Below are positions 48,785-56,418 of a stretch of 64,000 bases of DNA, one piece after another. Both the position numbers and the translations under genes were made by a program. The stretch is from contig NZ_JBHSGP010000004.1 in assembly GCF_042654525.1 (NCBI RefSeq), forward strand, positions 310,001 to 374,000. Reading direction: 5' to 3'. The notes under the pieces are model-generated. The model had not been told where the DNA came from. It made no database searches and saw nothing but the letters and a program-made list of their open reading frames with translations. The number at the start of each line of letters is the position of its first letter. The stretch's first letter is position 1. The DNA is from Geojedonia litorea (GTDB lineage Bacteria; Bacteroidota; Bacteroidia; Flavobacteriales; Flavobacteriaceae).

Positions 48785-50557
48785 TTAGTCGTTGATTAAT
48801 CGGTCCTCGTTAGATTCGGTAAGTTGATTGTTGTAGAGTTCTTTATAATACCCCTCAACATTTAATAACATATCGGGTGAACCCGATTGGATAATTTTAC
48901 CATTATCGAGCACAATAATGTGGTCGGCATTTTTGGCTGATGAGGCACGATGACTCACAATTATGGTCGTTTTACCCTGTGAAATCTGATTGAGGTTTTT
49001 AAGGATTTTCTCTTCGGTTTCGGTATCTACAGCCGATAAACAATCATCAAATAATAAAATTTTTGGCGATTTTATAATGGCTCTCGCTATAGAGATACGC
49101 TGCTTTTGACCTCCAGACAAGGTAATACCACGTTCGCCTAATTTGGTGTCGTAAGCTTTTGCAAAGGACATGATGTTTTTATGGACATCGGCATTTTTAG
49201 CAGCTGTTATAACTTCGGCTTCACTGGCATCTTCCTTTCCAAACATGATATTGTTTTTAATAGAGTCTGAAAAGAGAAACGCATCTTGCGGTACATAACC
49301 AATACTATTGCGTAAGTCATCAAGGTTGACCTGGTCTATAGGAGTGCCGTCAATAGTAATTTCACCGGATTCAATATCATATAATCGTCCAATAAGGTCT
49401 AATATAGTAGACTTCCCAGACCCGGTTTTCCCTAAAATGGCTAGTGTTTGACCTTTGTTTATGGTAAAACTGACATCGTTTAAAGCTTGAATATTGGTAT
49501 CGGGATAAGTAAAATTAACATGATTAAAACTAATACTGCCTTCAATGGTTGAAGGTGTTTCTACTTTATTTTGAATTTGAGGTTCTTCTTCTAAAAATTC
49601 ATTGATACGCAATTGGGAAGCTTCAGCCTGTTGTACCAATGACGTCACCCAGCCAACAGCCGCTACAGGCCATGTGAGCATATTCACATAAATTAAAAAC
49701 TCGGCAATGGTACCGATATCCTTAATTTCACCATTCATGTACTGCATCCCGCCTACGTAGATAACAAGTATATTACTGATGCCAATAAGCATAATCATAG
49801 ATGGAAAAAACATCGCCTGAACTTTGGCTAGGTCAATTTGCTTTCTCTTGCTTTCATCAGATAAGTCATAAAAATCTTGGTAGTTTTGAGCTTCTATACC
49901 ATAAGATTTAATCACCGAAATACCACTGAAGGATTCTTGGGTATAGGCCGAAAGTTGCGAAAGGTATTGTTGAACAATGGTACTTCGTTGGTTGATGATT
50001 TTACTTAATTTATAAACAATTATCGATAAGATGGGTAAAGGCGCTACCACATAAAGCGTTAATTTAGGAGCCACACTCACCATGTAAATCAAAGCCACAA
50101 CAAATAGGGTGACCATATTTAAACTGTACATGATGGCAGGACCAATATACATCCGTACCCTGCTCACATCTTCACTAATACGATTCATGAGGTCTCCCGT
50201 GCGATTAGATTTGTAAAAGCTTAAAGAGAGCCGCTGGTACTGCTGATAGACTTCATTTTTTAAGTCGTATTCAACATATCGAGACACATTAATAATGGTT
50301 TGACGCATTAAAAAGGTGAAGATGCCTGAAATCACAGCCGCAATGACCAAATACAGAATATTAAGGCCTAGTTCAGCCTTAAAAACCTCCATAGTAATTT
50401 CATCATTTAACATTTTTGAAATGACGGTTACCGATTCGCCAATTAAGCGTGGTGTGAAAAGTGCAAATACTTTTGCCAAAATGGTGATGAAAACACCTAA
50501 AAGTAAACTGTATTTATATTTTATAAAATATTTATTGAGATGCTGTAATGCTTTCAT
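48785..50557 (-). CDS. ABC transporter, fused permease and ATP-binding domains (exporter type)
   Basis: A 590-residue half transporter of the MsbA/lipid-multidrug exporter class. Six transmembrane helices span about residues 17-300, followed by the nucleotide-binding domain with Walker A LGKTGSGKST, Q-loop GYVPQDAFLFS, signature LSGGQKQR, Walker B ILLFDDCLSAVD and H-loop SHRAS. It would act as a homodimer or with another half transporter. It is divergent from the leucine-dehydrogenase-like gene (126 bp between starts). Substrate unknown; the charged C terminus (TESNEDRLIND) is not informative. Confidence 0.94.
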   Translation of the reverse strand: MKALQHLNKYFIKYKYSLLLGVFITILAKVFALFTPRLIGESVTVISKMLNDEITMEVFKAELGLNILYLVIAAVISGIFTFLMRQTIINVSRYVEYDLKNEVYQQYQRLSLSFYKSNRTGDLMNRISEDVSRVRMYIGPAIMYSLNMVTLFVVALIYMVSVAPKLTLYVVAPLPILSIIVYKLSKIINQRSTIVQQYLSQLSAYTQESFSGISVIKSYGIEAQNYQDFYDLSDESKRKQIDLAKVQAMFFPSMIMLIGISNILVIYVGGMQYMNGEIKDIGTIAEFLIYVNMLTWPVAAVGWVTSLVQQAEASQLRINEFLEEEPQIQNKVETPSTIEGSISFNHVNFTYPDTNIQALNDVSFTINKGQTLAILGKTGSGKSTILDLIGRLYDIESGEITIDGTPIDQVNLDDLRNSIGYVPQDAFLFSDSIKNNIMFGKEDASEAEVITAAKNADVHKNIMSFAKAYDTKLGERGITLSGGQKQRISIARAIIKSPKILLFDDCLSAVDTETEEKILKNLNQISQGKTTIIVSHRASSAKNADHIIVLDNGKIIQSGSPDMLLNVEGYYKELYNNQLTESNEDRLIND

Positions 50558-50606
50558 TTAAAAATTTTAACCTTAAATTTATAGTGTGCTTATTTAACAA
50601 CAATAG

Positions 50607-50638
50607 TTTGTGAAAACTCAAGTAATGCTTTATTTTTG
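50607..50638 (+). promoter_or_regulatory. Bacteroidetes-type promoter of the leucine-dehydrogenase-like gene
   Basis: -33 box TTTG at 50607-50610 and -7 box TATTTTTG at 50631-50638 with 20 bp between, matching TTTG-N19/20-TAnnTTTG. The predicted start site is near 50645, about 40 bp before the ATG at 50684. Confidence 0.8.
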
Positions 50639-50683
50639 CACGCTGTTTTCTAATACTTTGCAAAACAGTACTAATTATAACCT

Positions 50684-51790
50684 ATGACGTTTGATGTTTT
50701 AAATCCTGACGATCTTTTAAAAGTTGATCCTGTTTTTGGACAACTTTCATTTGATAATCACGAACAGGTTGTATTTTGCAACGACAAAGATACTGGTTTA
50801 AAAGCAATAATTGGAATCCATAATACAGTTTTGGGACCAGCACTTGGTGGTGTTCGCATGTGGGCCTATAACAGTGAATGGGAAGCGCTTAATGACACCT
50901 TGCGTTTATCCCGTGGAATGACCTTAAAGTCAGCAATTACAGGCTTGAATTTAGGTGGCGGACAAGCCGTAATTATAGGTGATGCCAAAGTTCATAAAAC
51001 GCCAGACTTAACACGTAAATTCGGTGAGTTTGTGCATTCATTAAGCGGACGCTATATCACTGCCGAAGATGTAGGTATGGAACCTGCCGATATGGATCTG
51101 GTAAGAGAGGTTACACCCTACGTAACGGGCATGTCTGAAAGCAAAGGAGGCACCGGAAACCCAACGCCTATTGCCGCTTTTGGTGTGTTTATGGGTATGA
51201 AAGCCGCAGCTCAATTTCAATATGGCAGTGATGTTTTAGAAGATCGACACGTATTTGTGCAAGGTGTTGGCAATGTTGGTGAAGCCCTAGTTGAAAATCT
51301 AATCAATGAAGGTGCTAAAGTTACCATTACCGATATCAATAAGGAACGATTAGCCTATGTGGCCGCAAAATATAATGTGACCGCTTATGAAGGCCAAAAC
51401 TTTTTTAGGGAAGACATGGATATTTATGCCCCATGTGCTTTAGGAGCAACTATTAATGATCAGACCATATATAACCTAAAGGCTAAAATAATAGCAGGTG
51501 CTGCGAATAACCAATTAGCCATTGAAGGGAAGCATGGAGCCATTCTAAAAGAGCGCGGAATTGTGTATGCCCCAGATTTTTTAATCAATGCAGGTGGTTT
51601 AATTAATGTTTATGCCGAACTAGAAAACTATAGCAGACAAGAAATTATTCGACAAACCGAAAATATCTTTAACACCACATTAGAGATATTAGAACGTGCT
51701 CAAGCCAAAAACCTAGCCACCAATCAGGCAGCTGTAGAGGTGGCCTATGAACGTATTCTTGCCCGAAAAAAAGAAGTTCAAGAGAAGTAA
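50684..51790 (+). CDS. Glu/Leu/Phe/Val dehydrogenase family protein, leucine dehydrogenase-like
   Basis: A 368-residue amino-acid dehydrogenase. The N-terminal domain has LGGVRMWAYNSEWEAL, the first lysine Lys82 in MTLKSAITGLNL, and then GGGQAVIIGD; family members carry Lys where Gln94 stands (GGGKAVIIGD). The NAD-binding domain begins near VFVQGVGNVGEALVENL. The family removes the amino group of branched-chain amino acids with NAD+. With the catalytic Lys position occupied by Gln (codon CAA, 50963-50965; AAA would be one base different) activity is uncertain. Length and all other landmarks are normal. It has a consensus promoter. Confidence 0.9.
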   Translation: MTFDVLNPDDLLKVDPVFGQLSFDNHEQVVFCNDKDTGLKAIIGIHNTVLGPALGGVRMWAYNSEWEALNDTLRLSRGMTLKSAITGLNLGGGQAVIIGDAKVHKTPDLTRKFGEFVHSLSGRYITAEDVGMEPADMDLVREVTPYVTGMSESKGGTGNPTPIAAFGVFMGMKAAAQFQYGSDVLEDRHVFVQGVGNVGEALVENLINEGAKVTITDINKERLAYVAAKYNVTAYEGQNFFREDMDIYAPCALGATINDQTIYNLKAKIIAGAANNQLAIEGKHGAILKERGIVYAPDFLINAGGLINVYAELENYSRQEIIRQTENIFNTTLEILERAQAKNLATNQAAVEVAYERILARKKEVQEK

Positions 51791-51892
51791 ATACAGATTA
51801 TAAACAGTTTCAAATAAGAAAATAATAGTATTTTTGCAGAGCGAAAAAGTAATAAGCTTTCGCTTTTTAAATTTTAAATAAGTTCTTTACAC

Positions 51893-52837
51893 ATGCTAAA
51901 CAGACGACACATCCGCATTAAAGTCATGCAAACCTTATATGCCTTAAATGGTGGCGAAAACGATGATATTAAAAAGAATGAAAAGTTTCTTTTGTACAGT
52001 CTCGACAGCATGTATGATCTCTACCTGATTATTCTTTCCTTATTAATTGAAGTTCAAAAAAGAGCTGAAGATCAATTAGAAAAAACCCAAAAAAAACTAT
52101 TAGCTACTAAAGAGGACAAAAATCCCAATTACAAATTTGTCAATAACGAAGTACTGGCCCTTTTAAAGAATAATCCCTTATTAAAACAGGAGTTAGAACG
52201 CCGAAAGTTAGACTATTGGTACTTGGATTTTGAGTATGTTGATATCATTTACAAGGCCATTGTAGAAAGTTCAACCTATAAGGACTACATGTCAACCAGA
52301 ACCTCAAATTTTCATGAAGACAAGAATTTTATGATCGATATTTTTTCTGAAGTCATAGCACCCAACGAAAAATTATATGATTATTTTGAAGACAAGAAGC
52401 TCACCTGGATTGACGATCTGCCTATTGTAAATACAAGTATTTTAAAGCTCCTTAAGAAAGTAAAACCTAAGGTACAACCCTCCTTTTTTACACCAAATTT
52501 ATATAAGGATTTAGACGATAAGGATTTTGCTGTTCAGCTTTTAACAAAAACTGCGCTTAACTGTGCAAGTTTTAATGAGGAAATTTCAAATAACACAACC
52601 AATTGGGATTCAGATCGTATCGCAGATTTAGATGCGGTGCTGCTTCAAATGGCCTTATGTGAATTTCAAAAATTTGCCTCTATTCCCATTAAAGTGACTA
52701 TAAATGAGTATTTAGAAATAGCAAAAGAATACTCAACACCCAAAAGTAGCATTTTCATTAATGGTGTTTTAGATAAGATTGTTAAAGAGTATATGGCTCA
52801 AGGAAAGCACCAAAAAACAGGTCGAGGATTGTTGTAA
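51893..52837 (+). CDS. nusB: transcription antitermination factor NusB (long Bacteroidetes form)
   Basis: A 314-residue NusB. The N terminus MLNRRHIRIKVMQTLYALNG fits the NusB first helix; a long insert (about 60-170) precedes the conserved C-terminal NusB helices (DRIADLDAVLLQMALCEFQK, VTINEYLEIAKEYSTPKSSI, FINGVLDKIVKEY). Classical NusB is about 140 residues, so the central insertion is a Bacteroidetes trait. NusB with S10 (NusE) binds boxA of rRNA leaders for antitermination. A TATTTTTG -7-like element at 51829-51836 precedes it. It is followed by DUF1573 and yajC. Confidence 0.94.
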   Translation: MLNRRHIRIKVMQTLYALNGGENDDIKKNEKFLLYSLDSMYDLYLIILSLLIEVQKRAEDQLEKTQKKLLATKEDKNPNYKFVNNEVLALLKNNPLLKQELERRKLDYWYLDFEYVDIIYKAIVESSTYKDYMSTRTSNFHEDKNFMIDIFSEVIAPNEKLYDYFEDKKLTWIDDLPIVNTSILKLLKKVKPKVQPSFFTPNLYKDLDDKDFAVQLLTKTALNCASFNEEISNNTTNWDSDRIADLDAVLLQMALCEFQKFASIPIKVTINEYLEIAKEYSTPKSSIFINGVLDKIVKEYMAQGKHQKTGRGLL

Positions 52838-52929
52838 TAAGGTTAAAAAGTTTTGAATAGACGAAATTATTAGTACATTTATCCACTGAAAATACGAACA
52901 TTTTATAACAAATAATTAAAATTATAGCA

Positions 52930-53481
52930 ATGAAAAAAGTGATTTTAGGTTTAAGCGCACTGTGTTTAGTAGCGTTTACGTCGTGTAAAGATGACGCTAA
53001 GAGTAAGATAAATTCTGAAAATGTAGCTGCGGCTGCAGAGCGTGATGCCAATGCAGGAAACTTACCTGTAATTACATTTGAAGAAACAGAACATGATTTT
53101 GGAACTATCGTAGATGGTACGCCAGTTGAAACCGTATTTAAATATACAAATACAGGTAATGCGCCATTAGTAGTGAGTGATATAAAAAGTACCTGTGGTT
53201 GTACAGTACCACAAGATTGGAACCGTAATCCTTTAGCACCAGGTGAGTCTGCGCAGTTTACAGTTAAGTTTAACGGTAAAGGAGCAAATCAAGTTACTAA
53301 AACGGTAACTTTAACCACCAATACCCAAACTGGTACTGAAACCGTAAAAGTAAAGGCCTTTATTCAAGCAGATCCTAATGCACCTGCAACAACGACTACT
53401 AACAATGGTACGTCAATTATGCAACAGCCAACTGGAAAAACAAGTACTCAACCAGGCCACGAAGGTCATAACCACAACTAG
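52930..53481 (+). CDS. DUF1573 domain lipoprotein
   Basis: A 183-residue lipoprotein (lipobox LCLVAFTSCKDD) with one DUF1573 domain: ITFEETEHDFGTIVDGTPVE, VFKYTNTGNAPLVVSDIKST, CGCTVPQDWNRNPLAPGESA and AQFTVKFNGKGANQVTKTVT, an ASH-like Ig fold with the characteristic CGC. The tail is Thr/Asn- and His-rich (PGHEGHNHN). Family function is unknown. It lies 5 bp from yajC and follows nusB, a conserved order in Flavobacteriia. Confidence 0.92.
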   Translation: MKKVILGLSALCLVAFTSCKDDAKSKINSENVAAAAERDANAGNLPVITFEETEHDFGTIVDGTPVETVFKYTNTGNAPLVVSDIKSTCGCTVPQDWNRNPLAPGESAQFTVKFNGKGANQVTKTVTLTTNTQTGTETVKVKAFIQADPNAPATTTTNNGTSIMQQPTGKTSTQPGHEGHNHN

Positions 53482-53486
53482 TATCG

Positions 53487-53771
53487 ATGGGAGAAGGAAT
53501 AGGTAATTTTTTACCACTTATTGCGATTATTGCCGTTTTTTATTTCTTAATGATTGCACCGCAAATGAAGCGTGCAAAACAAGAGAAAAAATTCGCGAAC
53601 GAACTTAAAAAAGGCGATAAAGTAATTACAAAAAGCGGGATGCATGGAAAAGTTGTAGATCTAAATGACAAAGACGGAAGTTGTGTTATCGAGACTATGG
53701 CTGGAAAAATAAAGTTTGAACGTTCGGCCATCTCAATGGAAATGAGCAAAAAGCTAAATGCATCATCTTAA
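53487..53771 (+). CDS. yajC: preprotein translocase subunit YajC
   Basis: A 94-residue protein with one N-terminal membrane helix (about 7-24, FLPLIAIIAVFYFLMIAP) and the YajC cytoplasmic part (QMKRAKQEKKFANELKKGDK, VITKSGMHGKVVDLNDKDGS). YajC associates with SecDF in protein export. It starts 5 bp after the DUF1573 stop, so the two are cotranslated, and the operon ends at the strong terminator 26 bp downstream. Confidence 0.95.
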   Translation: MGEGIGNFLPLIAIIAVFYFLMIAPQMKRAKQEKKFANELKKGDKVITKSGMHGKVVDLNDKDGSCVIETMAGKIKFERSAISMEMSKKLNASS

Positions 53772-53796
53772 GTAAGTAGTAAAGAATAAGAGGTAT

Positions 53797-53828
53797 AAAA
53801 AGCGCCACATTAATGTGGCGCTTTTTTA
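53797..53828. terminator. bidirectional intrinsic terminator (yajC / OmdA-family gene)
   Basis: Stem AGCGCCACAT (53801-53810) / ATGTGGCGCT (53813-53822) with flanking A and T runs, between convergent genes. Confidence 0.95.
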
Positions 53829-53829
53829 T

Positions 53830-54426
53830 TTAGCAGTTTTTGTACTTGTCGTGCAGTCCTACGCCTTTAATAATCATAGGAGTGATCTTTTCAAGCCGTG
53901 AATCTTTGGTGGCGTCGCGCTTTGCAGATTCTATATAGTCACAATATTCTCGTTGTTTTCCAGGAGTTAAAAGTTTGAAGGCGTCAAATAATACAGGGTT
54001 TCCGTCTAGTTTATCCTTTAGGGCTTTAGTAACCTCTACTTTTTTTGATTTTCGTTCGGGTTTGATTTCCTTACCCAGCTTTTGGTTTTCAATGGCTTCT
54101 TTCACATAGGCCAAAACGGCATCCTTATCGATGTCTTCTAAAGAGGTGAAGCGCATTTGTCGAAGCGCTTTTGTTTTTTCTTGTGCATTGACGAGTAGCT
54201 GTTTCTCATCCTTTAAAAACACCCCGTTAAAAAACCAAATGCCAAAATGATGCTTAAAAGCACCTAATCCAATGACATTTTTCCCATCAAGCTCATAAAC
54301 GGGGGCACTCCATTTTAAGGTTTCTTTCAATTCTGTTGAATTTATAATAGCTCTTAATACATTTAGCGCATCCCCAAAATGTGAATGGTTTTTAATATAC
54401 GCTTCTACCGAACTTACTTTTTTCAT
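53830..54426 (-). CDS. YdeI/OmpD-associated (OmdA) family protein with DUF1801-like domain
   Basis: A 198-residue cytoplasmic protein. The first part (VEAYIKNHSHFGDALNVLRA, TLKWSAPVYELDGKNVIGLG, FKHHFGIWFFNGVFLKDEKQ) is the DUF1801/YdhG-like domain, and the C-terminal part (KDKLDGNPVLFDAFKLLTPG, KQREYCDYIESAKRDATKDS) is the YdeI/OmdA bacteriocin-protection type. Function is not well defined; relatives give peptide or heat stress tolerance. Clustered on the minus strand with a DinB protein and pepT, 15 bp downstream of dinB. Confidence 0.88.
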   Translation of the reverse strand: MKKVSSVEAYIKNHSHFGDALNVLRAIINSTELKETLKWSAPVYELDGKNVIGLGAFKHHFGIWFFNGVFLKDEKQLLVNAQEKTKALRQMRFTSLEDIDKDAVLAYVKEAIENQKLGKEIKPERKSKKVEVTKALKDKLDGNPVLFDAFKLLTPGKQREYCDYIESAKRDATKDSRLEKITPMIIKGVGLHDKYKNC

Positions 54427-54441
54427 ACTCTAAATTTTAAA

Positions 54442-54951
54442 TTAATTAAGCCATGTACCTGCATAGCTTAAGGGATCACCACTATGTTGTTCTAAATAAT
54501 CGTATTTCAGTTTTATGATTTGCTTAATGTGCAAATAATCATGTGCAAGCCAATTATTTAATAAATAATGTGCCGATAACCGACCTAGTTTAGGATGCTC
54601 AAAACTATTATTCCAATTGACATCTTTTAACGATCTGAGCCAAATTAGAGAGCGTTCACGTTCTTCTATAAATTTTGCTAGCATTTCACTATAGTCTTGT
54701 TCCATATACTTATGGTCTGCAGCCCATGCAATAGGGTCTATAGAGGGAGGCAATTCATCAGGCTTACTCAAGGCCCAATGTATTCTAAACCTAAAGTCAT
54801 CACGTTCTTCATCATATAAATGACAAAGAATTTCTAACAAACACCAATCTTCAGATTGTTTTTTCCATAAATAAATCGCTTCAGGTTGTGTCCTCAAAAG
54901 TGCATTAAACACACCCTTATTCGTTTGAAGTTGTTCAATTACGGTATTCAT
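54442..54951 (-). CDS. DinB family protein
   Basis: A 169-residue four-helix-bundle DinB-like protein: TQPEAIYLWKKQSEDWCLLE, ILCHLYDEERDDFRFRIHWA, EERERSLIWLRSLKDVNWNN and LNNWLAHDYLHIKQIIKLKY. The histidines in ILCHLYDEE and the WLAHDYLHIKQ motif form the putative metal site of DinB/YfiT-type thiol transferases. Substrate unknown. It overlaps the start of pepT's stop by 4 bp (ATGA-type), suggesting one transcript with pepT. Confidence 0.88.
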   Translation of the reverse strand: MNTVIEQLQTNKGVFNALLRTQPEAIYLWKKQSEDWCLLEILCHLYDEERDDFRFRIHWALSKPDELPPSIDPIAWAADHKYMEQDYSEMLAKFIEERERSLIWLRSLKDVNWNNSFEHPKLGRLSAHYLLNNWLAHDYLHIKQIIKLKYDYLEQHSGDPLSYAGTWLN

Positions 54952-56195
54952 ATATAATATGATTTTGTTGCAGTTAATTCAGCTATTTTACAAATGACTT
55001 GTGTGGCTTTCAAAATGCTTTCAACAGGGACATATTCATATCGGCCATGAAAATTGTGACCACCAGCAAATATATTTGGGCAAGGCAAACCCATATACGA
55101 GAGTTGAGACCCGTCTGTTCCACCTCGTATAGGTTTAATGATGGGCTTAATATGTAACAGCTTCATGGCTTCTTCAGCAATGTCAATAATATGCATTACA
55201 GGTTCAATTTTTCCCCGCATATTGTAGTACTGATCTTTGATATCTATACGAATAACTTCCCGCTCATATTCTGAATTAATATCATCAGCCAATTTTACCA
55301 TGGCGTCCTTTCGAGCTTCGAAATGTTTTTTGTCATGATCTCTAATGATGTACTTCAGAACAGTTTCATCTACCTTGCCATCGATTTGACTTAAGTGAAA
55401 AAAGCCCTGATAATCCTCGGTGTGTTCTGGAGTTTCAAATCGTGGTAAAGCATTGATAAATTCGGTAGCAATATACATGGAGTTGACCATTTTTCCTTTA
55501 GCATAACCCGGATGGACAATTTTGCCTTGTACGCTTACTGTGGCACTCGCGGCATTAAAATTTTCAAACTCCAATTCACCCACTTGGCTGCCATCCATAG
55601 TATAAGCCCAATCTGCACCAAATTTTTCAACATCAAATTTATGTGCACCGCGACCTATTTCTTCATCGGGTGTAAAACCAACTTTAATAGTTCCGTGCTT
55701 GATTTCGGGATGTTGGATTAAATATTCCATAGCAGAAACAATCTCACAAATACCAGCTTTATCGTCTGCGCCCAATAGTGTTGTTCCATCAGTGGTGATA
55801 AGGGTTTGTCCTTTATAAAGCAGAAGGTCTTCAAAATAATCAGGCGATAGAATAATATCTAATTCCTTATTTAAAACGATGTCCTTTCCATTGTAGTTCT
55901 CAACAAGTTGAGGTTTAACATTAGCCCCAGTGAAATCTGGAGAGGTATCAAAATGTGAAATAAAACCAATCACCGGAACATCGTGATCAACGTTGCTGGG
56001 TAAAGTTGCCATGATATAGGCGTTTTCATCAATGGAAACGTCATGCATGCCAATAGATTTAAGTTCATCAGCAAGCGCATTGGCTAAATCCCATTGCTTT
56101 GATGTACTGGGCGTAGTATCTGAATTAGGGTCAGATTCTGTATCTACAGTGACATAACTTATAAATCGATTTATGATACGTTGTTTATCTAACAT
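54948..56195 (-). CDS. pepT: peptidase T (tripeptide aminopeptidase)
   Basis: A 415-residue M20B metallopeptidase. Metal ligands and catalytic residues are visible in GFISHFDTSPDFTG (first His and the Asp), LLGADDKAGICEIVSAMEYL (bridging Asp), GFTPDEEIGRGAHKFD (catalytic Glu-Glu pair), the later YTMDGSQVGE and the final NIFAGGHNFHGRYEY ligand His. PepT removes N-terminal residues from tripeptides in the cytoplasm. Length matches the family. It is the first gene of the minus-strand group pepT-dinB-omdA. Confidence 0.95.
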   Translation of the reverse strand: MLDKQRIINRFISYVTVDTESDPNSDTTPSTSKQWDLANALADELKSIGMHDVSIDENAYIMATLPSNVDHDVPVIGFISHFDTSPDFTGANVKPQLVENYNGKDIVLNKELDIILSPDYFEDLLLYKGQTLITTDGTTLLGADDKAGICEIVSAMEYLIQHPEIKHGTIKVGFTPDEEIGRGAHKFDVEKFGADWAYTMDGSQVGELEFENFNAASATVSVQGKIVHPGYAKGKMVNSMYIATEFINALPRFETPEHTEDYQGFFHLSQIDGKVDETVLKYIIRDHDKKHFEARKDAMVKLADDINSEYEREVIRIDIKDQYYNMRGKIEPVMHIIDIAEEAMKLLHIKPIIKPIRGGTDGSQLSYMGLPCPNIFAGGHNFHGRYEYVPVESILKATQVICKIAELTATKSYYI

Positions 56196-56418
56196 GGTGA
56201 TGGCGTTTATGTGGAAATTCTACTCAAAAGTACTATTATTTTCCTTTTTTTTCATAACATAATTTAGGTATTCTAAAATTTCAAAATAAGGTGATTTCAG
56301 AAGCTTTTATTTTTCGTAATATTCTAAAAATTAGCAGTATAGAACAGCCTTATTAAACCGGTCTAAAACCTGCCCAAATAATATTTGGTATATTTATAAG
56401 AACTTTAAAACTAATATT

